Origin: Halobacteroidaceae bacterium | GTDB taxonomy: Bacteria; Bacillota; Halanaerobiia; B1SED10-174 | Length of the DNA: 12,711 nucleotides | Assembly (NCBI GenBank): GCA_003550445.1 | Contig: PUKG01000119.1 | Coordinates: 1 to 12,711 of the forward strand | Reading direction: 5' to 3' | Shown here: piece by piece, positions 7,144 to 12,711 of the stretch | Layout: each line of letters opens with the position of its first letter | Numbering within the stretch: position 1 is the first letter of the stretch | Made by a program: the position numbers and the translations under genes | Notes under the pieces: model-generated | Database searches by the model: none | Seen by the model: only the letters and a program-made list of their open reading frames with translations | Told to the model about the DNA's origin: nothing

Positions 7144-7825
7144 AGGGATCAGAGATCGTGAAGAAGAGCTCTTGACAATGTCTCAGCCAAAGTCAGTTAC
7201 AGCCGAAGCTTACCGTTCCCTGAGAACCAACCTTGATTTTTTAAGCCCGGATAATCCCCTCAAGACAATCATTTTTACCAGCAGCGGAACTAAAGAGGGA
7301 AAATCCAAAACAATTTCTAACCTGGCAATATCTATGGCCCAGGCGGGGAAAAAAACGGTTTTGCTGGACTGCGATCTGCGCAAGCCAATGCTGCATAGAT
7401 TTTTCACCATGCCAAATTACGAGGGATTAAGCTCCCTCCTTACAAATGAAATAACTTCAGAGGAAGCTTTGCGGCAAACAGAGATAGAAAATCTCCAAAT
7501 TATTACATCCGGATTAATCCCTCCAAATCCTGCAGAACTTTTAGGTTCTCAAAGGATGGGTGCTTTGCTTGAAGAATTAAAGGAAAAATTCCAGATAGTG
7601 TTATTGGATACCCCGCCCGTAATTGCAGTTGCTGATGCGGTAATTTTGGGGGGAAAAGTTGACGGAGTAGTTCTTGTTGTTGCATCTCATCAGACCCACC
7701 GGGAAATGCTCAACAAAGCATATGGAATTTTAAAAAAAGGCAAGGTTAACTTAATTGGAGCAATTTTAAACAAATACCCCCTACCGAGCCAGAAAAGTTA
7801 CTACTATGACTATTACCAGTATTAA
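7136..7825 (+). CDS. Bacterial tyrosine kinase (BY-kinase, CpsD/CapB/YwqD type)
   Basis: A cytoplasmic autophosphorylating ATPase that controls polymer assembly with its membrane adaptor. The 229 residues show the oligomerisation motif E-x2-R-x2-R (Glu24, Arg27, Arg30 in 'EAYRSLRTNL'), a Walker A 'SSGTKEGKSKT' (49-59; Lys56), a Walker A' 'VLLDCDLRKP' (75-84; Asp78, Asp80), a Walker B 'IVLLDTPP' (154-161; Asp158), and a C-terminal cluster of Tyr at 222-224, 226, 227 and 229. All key catalytic elements are present, and the Tyr cluster is the expected autophosphorylation site. Start ATG 7136 has GGAGGGGG upstream and overlaps the adaptor gene; an internal ATG at 7178 would remove only the variable N-terminus. 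The order adaptor, kinase, PHP phosphatase is the standard Gram-positive capsule arrangement. The only mild variation is Thr-Lys where many relatives have Pro-Gly in Walker A. Confidence 0.95.
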   Translation: MRKGIRDREEELLTMSQPKSVTAEAYRSLRTNLDFLSPDNPLKTIIFTSSGTKEGKSKTISNLAISMAQAGKKTVLLDCDLRKPMLHRFFTMPNYEGLSSLLTNEITSEEALRQTEIENLQIITSGLIPPNPAELLGSQRMGALLEELKEKFQIVLLDTPPVIAVADAVILGGKVDGVVLVVASHQTHREMLNKAYGILKKGKVNLIGAILNKYPLPSQKSYYYDYYQY

Positions 7826-7881
7826 ACTTTTTTCCGATATAATTATTGATTAAAAATAGTTGTATAACCGAGGTGGAAGAG

Positions 7882-8664
7882 ATGATCGATATTCATGCAC
7901 ATATCCTGCCAAATGTTGACGATGGAGCAGGGGATTATGCTGAGGGGCTGGCTATAGCCAGGGATTTAGTGGATTGTGGGGTCGAAAAAGTTATTTCAAC
8001 ACCTCATTTTCTGGGAAACGGACCAAGGCTTACTCCAGAGGAAACAAAAGAAAAGACAACCATTTTCCAAGAAAAGGTGGACAAGGAGGGAATTCCTTTA
8101 AAGATCCTTCCTGGAGCAGAGGTATTCATAACAGTTGATCTGGGGAAAATGGTTGACAATGGAGAAGTCCCAACTTTAAATGAAACCCGGTACCTGTTAT
8201 TAGAATTACCCCTGGAAAAAGTTCCATCTTTTACGGAAAATGTTTTTTTTGACCTGAAGGTATTAGGATATATCCCTGTTATAGCGCATCCTGAAAGAAA
8301 TGCAGATATCCAGAAAAACCCCAACCTGCTTTTTAGCTGGGTAAATGATGGGATCAAGGTTCAAATAAATGCAGGAAGCTTGATGGGTTATTATGGAAAG
8401 AGAGCCAGAAAAGCTGCAAAAATCCTGTTAAGAAAACAGTTGAGCCACTTTTTGGCTTCTGATGCTCATTCTCCCGGGAAAAACAGCTCTTGCCTGAGAA
8501 AAGGGCTGAAGATTGTTCGCCGAACGAATGGAAAGATTCGGGCAAAAGGATTAGTTGAAAACGCAAAAAGGCTTATTGAAAATAAGGAACTCCTTCCTTC
8601 AGAACCATCTCCTTATGTTCCCAGCGGTAAGTTAACCGGTTTAGTTTTTGGGGAAAAGTTCTAG
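7882..8664 (+). CDS. PHP-family metal-dependent protein-tyrosine phosphatase (CpsB/CapC/YwqE type)
   Basis: The enzyme removes phosphate from the Tyr-rich tail of the kinase encoded just upstream. Its 260 residues carry the full PHP metal-site set: His5-x-His7 in 'DIHAHILPNVDDGA', His42 in 'STPH', Glu80 in 'PGAE', His136 in 'AHPERN' and Asp194-x-His196 in 'SDAH'. 'YLLLELP' and 'INAGSLMGYYG' are also typical of YwqE-like proteins, which are about this long. I start at ATG 7882: GAGGTGG at 7870-7876 precedes it, and it gives the family's usual 'MIDIHAHILP' beginning. An in-frame TTG at 7846 would add 12 unconserved residues and has no ribosome binding site. It lies 56 bases after the kinase and is followed closely by a strong terminator, so it is likely the last gene of that transcript. 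Confidence 0.94.
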   Translation: MIDIHAHILPNVDDGAGDYAEGLAIARDLVDCGVEKVISTPHFLGNGPRLTPEETKEKTTIFQEKVDKEGIPLKILPGAEVFITVDLGKMVDNGEVPTLNETRYLLLELPLEKVPSFTENVFFDLKVLGYIPVIAHPERNADIQKNPNLLFSWVNDGIKVQINAGSLMGYYGKRARKAAKILLRKQLSHFLASDAHSPGKNSSCLRKGLKIVRRTNGKIRAKGLVENAKRLIENKELLPSEPSPYVPSGKLTGLVFGEKF

Positions 8665-8694
8665 TTTTTTCAAAGCGTGAAAAAATGTTTTTCC

Positions 8695-8734
8695 GCCGCC
8701 TGGAGGAAGGATATCGCTGCAGGCGGCATTTTTT
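8695..8734 (+). terminator. Intrinsic terminator after the phosphatase gene
   Basis: GCCGCCTG (8695-8702) pairs perfectly with CAGGCGGC (8720-8727) around a 17-base loop and is followed by ATTTTTT. It begins 30 bases after the phosphatase stop. An A-run and T-run upstream (8679-8692) mean the reverse strand also has a T-rich side, so it could work in both directions. It separates the export/kinase transcript from the ParB-like and dehydratase genes, which should then have their own promoter between 8735 and 8785. I see no convincing one there. Confidence 0.82.
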
Positions 8735-8790
8735 ACTCAGAAATGTTTTTCCTAACTTTTCAAGGACAGAAGAAAGGGGTAAGGGAATTA

Positions 8791-9705
8791 ATGAAGTTAA
8801 GGGAAATACCTCTTAAAGAAATTGAATTTGATACCAATCACCCCCGGAAAGAAATTCGGGAGGACAGTCTTGCAGCCCTTTCTCGTTCCCTGGAGGAGAT
8901 CGGTCAAATTCAGCCAATTATTGTCCGACCTCGCGAAGGTAAATACATTTTGATCGCAGGGGAAAGAAGGGTTAGGGCTCTAAGAGAAAAACAAAAAGAA
9001 TCGGTCTGGGCTCTGGTTTTTAGCAAAAAAATGGACCCAGAAAGGTGGCGTTTGATCCAACTTGCTGAAAACCTGCAGCGAGAAAATCTTAACCCGCTTG
9101 AAAGGGCCCAAGCGATAAATAGATATATTGAGGAGGAAGGTCTGTCCAAAAAGGAAGCAAGCAGAAGATTGGGAATACCTCGGACAACAATAAACGATTG
9201 GCTCAATATTTTGGATGTTGGCGAGTTCTACCAGAAAAAAGTTCTGGAAAATTTTTACGGAGGGAATTCGGCTTTAACCCTTTCTCACCTTTCTCTTGCT
9301 AAAGCTCTTGATGCCAGCACCGATGATCCTACAAAAAAGAAAAGGCTTTTGGACCAGGTTTTGAAATTCAATTTGAGCAGGGTGGAAACCCGCAGAATCG
9401 TGGAAATATGCAAGAAAAACCCAATTATTTCCCTTGAAGAAGTAGTTGCAGGAATTCTAATTAATCGGGAGCAAAAAAAGGTGGAGAGAGAACAGGAGGA
9501 GAAATCTCAAAAGGAACCTGGTTTTAAAGATCTGGAGGCTGCTTTTGGGCGATTGGAAGGTATCCTTACGAGAATTATGGACGGCAAACATGAGATTCTC
9601 CAGGAAAAAAAGGAAGAAATAATTGCAGAGTTCAATTACCTGGAACAATTACTGGAACAGGCAATTCCCGGAGGGGTTTCCAGGAAAAAGAAAGTTTCAA
9701 AATAA
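8791..9705 (+). CDS. Orphan ParB/Spo0J/Noc-like DNA-binding protein
   Basis: A predicted CTP-binding DNA clamp of the ParB superfamily, 304 residues. The N-terminal domain (about 1-100) has 'GQIQPIIVRP', the 'AGERRVRAL' motif (56-64) and 'ENLQRENLNPLE' (93-104), the boxes that bind CTP and close the clamp in ParB and Noc. A helix-turn-helix follows at about 118-140 ('SKKEASRRLGIPRTTINDWL'). The C-terminal part (about 225-292) is charged and probably coiled coil, then Lys/Arg-rich to the end. I start at ATG 8791, preceded by AAGGG at 8780-8784; an in-frame upstream GTG at 8677 would run through the terminator hairpin and adds 38 unconserved residues. There is no ParA gene next to it and no inverted repeat resembling parS that I could find. 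Its stop touches the dehydratase start region. A role in chromosome segregation, nucleoid occlusion or local gene regulation cannot be told apart from sequence. Confidence 0.88.
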   Translation: MKLREIPLKEIEFDTNHPRKEIREDSLAALSRSLEEIGQIQPIIVRPREGKYILIAGERRVRALREKQKESVWALVFSKKMDPERWRLIQLAENLQRENLNPLERAQAINRYIEEEGLSKKEASRRLGIPRTTINDWLNILDVGEFYQKKVLENFYGGNSALTLSHLSLAKALDASTDDPTKKKRLLDQVLKFNLSRVETRRIVEICKKNPIISLEEVVAGILINREQKKVEREQEEKSQKEPGFKDLEAAFGRLEGILTRIMDGKHEILQEKKEEIIAEFNYLEQLLEQAIPGGVSRKKKVSK

Positions 9706-9723
9706 ATGGGGAGGCTGATCTTT

Positions 9724-11580
9724 TTGGGAGGGGGAAGAATTAGGAAACTTACACTGGTTTTATTGGACGGAGTTGTTGTTTCCCTGGTATTTTTCCTGGG
9801 GTTTTTGCTCCGTTTCGATTTTAATATTCCTTCTTCATATCTGCAACCGGTTGTTTTATTTAATATTCTTGGGGTTTCCCTTGTTGCACGCCTGGCAATG
9901 TTCTACTATTTTGGTCTTTACAAAAGACTCTGGCATTATGCGAGCCTTGACGAGCTAAAAATGATTGTTGTTGCAACAACCCTTAGTTCTGGGTTGATTG
10001 GAACATATTTTTTCCTTAACCCCAATATTGTTTATCCCCGGAGTATTCTGGGAATTAATTGGGCTTTAACGATCCTTTTTATCGGGGGAATGCGTTTCTC
10101 CTGGCGCTTGTGGCGAGAAAGGAAGAAAAAGGCTAAATTTACCCGGGAAAAACCAGAGAAAAATATTCTGATTTATGGTGCTGGAGATGCAGGGGAAATG
10201 GTTATCCGGGAACTTAAAAAACACGGAGAACTTAATTACAATGTTCGAGGGATTATGGACGATGATTTAAGCAAGCAGGGGATGGAAATTCACGGCATAA
10301 AAGTCCTGGGAGGGCGTCAGCAGCTTAAGGATATTGTCAAAGGGAAAAAAGTTGAGGAAGTAATTATAGCAATCCCTACTGCACCGGGAACAACTATTAG
10401 AGAAATTAACAATATCTGCCTTGAAGCTGGGGTTGATGTTCGCATTCTTCCTGGGATGTTTGAACTTTTAAGTGGAGAGGTGGATTTAAACCAACTGCGG
10501 GAGGTCAGGGTAGACGACCTTTTGCGGCGGGATCCAATTAAGCTGGACAATGCAAGCATTTGTGGTTACCTGGAAGGAAAAAGGGTTCTTGTTTCTGGAG
10601 GTGGGGGTTCGATCGGATCTGAATTAATCCGGCAAATTGCATCCTTCAACCCCCAAAGCATAATTCTCTTTGATGTTAGTGAAAACAGCGTTTTTCATGT
10701 TAGCCGAGAAGTGAAAAGTCTTTTCCCCGATCTTCACCTGGTCCCTCTTGTCGGGACAATTCAGGACAGGGGAAGAATCAGGGAAATTTTCCAAAACTAT
10801 AGGCCCCATGTGGTTTTTCATGCCGCGGCCTACAAACATGTCCCGCTTATGGAAAAAAACCCGGCTGAGGCCGTAAAAAATAATATTTTTGGTACAATTA
10901 ACATAAGTGAAGAAGCTGATAATTTTGAGGCTGAATGCTTTGTCCTGATTTCTTCTGATAAGGCCGTAAACCCTGCTAATGTTATGGGAGCTACTAAAAG
11001 AATTGCTGAACTGGTTATCCAGGCTAAAAACAACCATAGCAAAACCGATTACGTGGCTGTCCGTTTTGGCAATGTCCTTGGGAGCGAGGGAAGCGTTATT
11101 CCCATTTTTAAGGAGCAAATCCATCGAGGAGGTCCGGTAACTATAACCCATCCCGATGTTACCCGGTATTTTATGACAATACCCGAAGCGGTTCAGTTGG
11201 TTATTCAGGCGGGTGCAATGGCCGAAGGAGGAGAAATTTTTATTCTGGATATGGGTGAACCGGTTAGGATTGTTGATCTGGCAAGAGATTTAATTCGACT
11301 TTGCGGCCTGGAGCCAGAAAAAGATATTCCTATTTCTTATGTTGGGCTGCGGCCGGGAGAAAAAATGTATGAAGAATTAATTTTGGAAGAAGAGGATGTT
11401 CTGAAGACAAAACACGAAAAGATTTTTGTCAGTAAACCAGTGGCAAATGATTTTGATAGATTTTCCAGAGAATTAGATTTACTTTCAGGACTCCTGTCGC
11501 TGGGGGAAAAAGAAATTGTAAGGAAGATAAAAGAAATTGTCCCAGAATTTAATTATAAGGATCATGGGACAGTTAGCTAA
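9724..11580 (+). CDS. Membrane-bound nucleotide-sugar 4,6-dehydratase (FlaA1/CapD/WbpM/PglF type)
   Basis: Likely converts UDP-GlcNAc (or UDP-GalNAc) to the 4-keto-6-deoxy sugar, the entry to QuiNAc, FucNAc or bacillosamine. In the 618-residue version, four TM helices lie at about 8-29, 42-62, 79-98 and 107-127. A first Rossmann-like domain follows ('ILIYGAGDAGEMV', 148-160), then the extended SDR domain with 'SGGGGSIGSE' (291-300), 'FHAAAYKHVPLME' (365-377) and 'SSDKAVNPANVMGATKR' (410-426). Met421 occupies the place of the usual SDR Tyr and Lys425 is kept, the Ser/Thr-Met-Lys arrangement known for long WbpM-type enzymes. 'FGNVLGS' and 'RYFMTIPEAV' are also typical. I prefer TTG 9724: GGGGAGG at 9708-9714 is nine bases upstream, whereas ATG 9706 (624 aa), touching the ParB stop, has only a weak site. 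Tight spacing suggests co-transcription with the ParB-like gene. Substrate is inferred from family. Confidence 0.93.
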   Translation: MGGGRIRKLTLVLLDGVVVSLVFFLGFLLRFDFNIPSSYLQPVVLFNILGVSLVARLAMFYYFGLYKRLWHYASLDELKMIVVATTLSSGLIGTYFFLNPNIVYPRSILGINWALTILFIGGMRFSWRLWRERKKKAKFTREKPEKNILIYGAGDAGEMVIRELKKHGELNYNVRGIMDDDLSKQGMEIHGIKVLGGRQQLKDIVKGKKVEEVIIAIPTAPGTTIREINNICLEAGVDVRILPGMFELLSGEVDLNQLREVRVDDLLRRDPIKLDNASICGYLEGKRVLVSGGGGSIGSELIRQIASFNPQSIILFDVSENSVFHVSREVKSLFPDLHLVPLVGTIQDRGRIREIFQNYRPHVVFHAAAYKHVPLMEKNPAEAVKNNIFGTINISEEADNFEAECFVLISSDKAVNPANVMGATKRIAELVIQAKNNHSKTDYVAVRFGNVLGSEGSVIPIFKEQIHRGGPVTITHPDVTRYFMTIPEAVQLVIQAGAMAEGGEIFILDMGEPVRIVDLARDLIRLCGLEPEKDIPISYVGLRPGEKMYEELILEEEDVLKTKHEKIFVSKPVANDFDRFSRELDLLSGLLSLGEKEIVRKIKEIVPEFNYKDHGTVS

Positions 11581-12112
11581 AAATTTTGGTTAATTTTCTT
11601 TTATTGCTACATTCTTGGGCTCAAGGGCTTTGTTAAATAGAAGAATATAGTTTTGGAGGAACAAATCTTTGCTCTGAGTGAAAGGCTTGGAGGGAAAATC
11701 AAAAACTTACTTCAAAAGCTCTGGGCCTTCGAAAAATCCGGGGCTTTTTGCTATTGTCAGTTTTTGTACTGCAGGTAAGCTCTGTGCCCCGAGGTGATAT
11801 TAATTATTTTTTCCTTCTATTTTTGTGATTATTTGCACCGTCAGTTCATGGGGAGCAACTCTCATGTAATGAAGGTTTTAAAGACCACAAAAACGAAGAA
11901 CCAGATCCAGGGTTAAATAATAACATTTAAAGAATTGTTATCATCCCGAAACTTTTAAAAACGGATCATAAACCTTAATGTGGAGACTTTTGCGGGTTAT
12001 TAGAAATGCTTTTTTGAAAAATTTTCTACCTGTCTCTGATTACCGACTGAGGTAAAATAGAAACTAAAAGGCAGTGATTTTTGGAACCAAAAATTGCAAG
12101 GGAGGAGATAAT
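11581..12112 (+). other. Gene-poor intergenic stretch with no convincing CDS
   Basis: About 530 bases between the dehydratase and the nicotinamidase. It is AT-rich with scattered stops in all frames. It holds one probable terminator (11714-11749) and a direct repeat of AAGCTCTG (11716-11723 and 11777-11784). A weak inverted pair, GATCC near 11904 and GGATC near 11963, could close a larger fold. A possible -10 box TAAAAT (12053-12058), with CTGTCT 17 bases before it, would suit a nicotinamidase promoter but matches the -35 consensus poorly. Two frames of about 41 codons (11653-11778 and 11798 onward) lack a properly spaced start and look accidental. I recognise no known riboswitch or RNA gene here. 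Confidence 0.55.
11714..11749 (+). terminator. Probable intrinsic terminator downstream of the dehydratase gene
   Basis: AAGCTCTGG (11716-11724) pairs with CCGGGGCTT (11738-11746) using three G-U pairs, extended by two A-T pairs, around a 13-base loop, with a run of five T at the end. It lies about 135 bases after the dehydratase stop, so it probably ends that transcript. With several wobble pairs it is weaker than the terminator at 8695. The left arm's octamer recurs downstream, so an alternative pairing of the right arm with 11777-11784 is also possible. Confidence 0.6.
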
Positions 12113-12640
12113 ATGATGGATTGTCTTGTCGTGGTAGATATGCTTAAAGATTTTATTGAACCGGACGGTGCTTTAACCATCGGCCCTCCCGGGGAGAAAA
12201 TAGTCCCGGGATTAAAAAAGCGAGTTGAAAGCTACCGGCAAAAAGGGCTTCCGGTAATTTTTGTCTGCGACCATCATGAACCCCAGGACCGGGAATTCCA
12301 GGTATTTCCACCTCATGCCATTGGAGGAAAAACCGGCTCAGAAATCGTTCCAGACCTTAAGCCCCAGGCAGGAGAAAAAATAATATATAAGAGGCGTTTT
12401 GACGGTTTTTTTGGAACCGATCTGGACCTTACTCTCAGGGAGAGGAATATTAAGAATATTGAAATAGCCGGAGTTTTAACCAATATCTGCGTCCTGTATA
12501 CAGCAGCCCAGGCCCGAATGCTAAATTACGGTGTCTATGTTGACCCTAATCTTGTAGCAAGCAATGATCCTGATGTCCACCAATTTGCCTTGAAGGAAAT
12601 GGAAAAAACCCTCGGGGTAGAAGTTGGGGAGGGTAATTAA
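12113..12640 (+). CDS. pncA: Nicotinamidase (isochorismatase-like cysteine hydrolase)
   Basis: Deamidates nicotinamide to nicotinate in NAD salvage. The 175 residues carry the PncA catalytic set: Asp9 in 'VVVDMLKDF', Lys93 in 'IIYKRRFDGFFGTDL' and Cys126 in 'VLTNICVLYTA', with the cis-peptide-type 'VLTN' just before it. Metal ligands are suggested by Asp53, His55 and His68 in 'CDHHEPQDREF...PPHA'. I start at ATG 12113: GGAGGAG at 12101-12107 is correctly spaced, and the family usually begins right at the first beta strand. The next codon is also ATG (12116) and could be used instead. An upstream in-frame GTG at 12074 would translate the ribosome binding site. The next gene starts two bases after its stop and looks like nicotinate phosphoribosyltransferase, which would use its product; this supports nicotinamidase over another isochorismatase-family hydrolase. 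Confidence 0.88.
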   Translation: MMDCLVVVDMLKDFIEPDGALTIGPPGEKIVPGLKKRVESYRQKGLPVIFVCDHHEPQDREFQVFPPHAIGGKTGSEIVPDLKPQAGEKIIYKRRFDGFFGTDLDLTLRERNIKNIEIAGVLTNICVLYTAAQARMLNYGVYVDPNLVASNDPDVHQFALKEMEKTLGVEVGEGN

Positions 12641-12641
12641 A

Positions 12642-12711
12642 TTGGGCAGATTCCTTAAATGGGAAGATCTAAACTATAAACTTGAACCCGAAAAAGGCCT
12701 TTACAGCGCCA
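12642..12711 (+). CDS. Probable nicotinate phosphoribosyltransferase, N-terminal fragment (3' end outside window)
   Basis: Only 23 codons are visible. A TTG start at 12642 is eight bases after GGGGAGGG (12626-12633), a strong ribosome binding site lying inside the end of the nicotinamidase gene. The visible residues end in 'EKGLYSA' at the window edge, and the next codon begins with A. Nicotinate phosphoribosyltransferases often have '(Y/F)SATHEEI' near the start, which fits. The assignment rests mainly on the tight coupling to the nicotinamidase, whose product nicotinate would be its substrate. The start and reading frame are well supported; the product is an inference from a short fragment. 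Confidence 0.6.
   Translation, partial: MGRFLKWEDLNYKLEPEKGLYSA

Noticed and set aside
8732..8758. Possible promoter (TTTACT and TAACTT) for the ParB-like gene
   Set aside because: The spacing is only about 15 bases and both boxes match the consensus poorly, although a promoter somewhere here is expected after the terminator.
8677..8790. N-terminal extension of the ParB-like gene from a GTG at 8677
   Set aside because: It would translate through the strong terminator hairpin at 8695-8734, has no ribosome binding site, and the family begins near ATG 8791.
11653..11778. Possible 41-codon small gene beginning with TTG and following GGAGG-like bases
   Set aside because: The GGAGG overlaps the candidate start codon instead of preceding it, and the reading frame runs through the terminator-like hairpin at 11714-11749.
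11798..11920. Possible small hydrophobic peptide from GTG 11798
   Set aside because: GAGG touches the start codon, so spacing is wrong, and the composition looks random after the first ten residues.
1..12711. CRISPR arrays, insertion sequences, tRNA or rRNA genes
   Set aside because: I saw no regularly spaced repeats, transposase motifs, terminal inverted repeats or tRNA-like folds in reading the window.

Overview
The window is a compact, one-directional (+ strand) surface-polysaccharide locus, followed by a gene-poor stretch of about 530 bp and the start of a nicotinamide-salvage operon. Several signs point to a diderm Firmicute. The base composition is moderately AT-rich, Shine-Dalgarno sequences are strong (AGGAGG, GGGGAGG), and GTG and TTG starts are frequent. 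The kinase-adaptor/tyrosine-kinase/PHP-phosphatase trio is of the Gram-positive split type. Yet the locus also encodes a predicted outer-membrane beta-barrel of the Wzi type and a Wza-like export protein. A lineage such as Halanaerobiia or Limnochordia would fit, but this is an inference from gene content, not a taxonomic assignment.

Layout. 1-1668: the C-terminal part of a Gfo/Idh/MocA sugar-nucleotide oxidoreductase overlaps a DegT-type PLP aminotransferase by GTGA; together they probably make an amino sugar donor. 1705-2967: a Wzz-like chain-length protein without a cytoplasmic tail. 3013-3043: a terminator-like hairpin just ahead of the next gene. 3060-4232: a Wzi-like outer-membrane barrel with a signal peptide. 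4325-5674: a secreted Wza-like protein with one export domain and four tandem SLBB domains. 5686-7143: a second Wzz-like protein, the kinase adaptor. 7136-7825: a BY-kinase with a Tyr-rich tail, overlapping the adaptor by 8 bp. 7882-8664: the PHP-type tyrosine phosphatase. 8695-8734: a strong intrinsic terminator. 8791-9705: an orphan ParB/Noc-like protein without a ParA. 9724-11580: a membrane-bound FlaA1/CapD/WbpM-type nucleotide-sugar 4,6-dehydratase. 11581-12112: no convincing gene, one probable terminator and a repeated octamer. 12113-12640: a nicotinamidase. 12642-end: the first 23 codons of what is probably nicotinate phosphoribosyltransferase.

How the parts fit. The dehydratase, oxidoreductase and aminotransferase would supply modified UDP-sugars. 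The two Wzz-like proteins would set polymer length. The kinase and PHP phosphatase would cycle phosphorylation of the Tyr tail to control assembly. The SLBB protein would carry polymer across the periplasm and outer membrane, and the Wzi-like barrel could hold it at the surface. No glycosyltransferase, Wzx flippase or Wzy polymerase lies in the window, so the sugar-assembly genes must be outside it. The most notable point is the mix of Gram-positive-type regulation and Gram-negative-type export parts, with an unusually long SLBB exporter and an inserted ParB-like gene.
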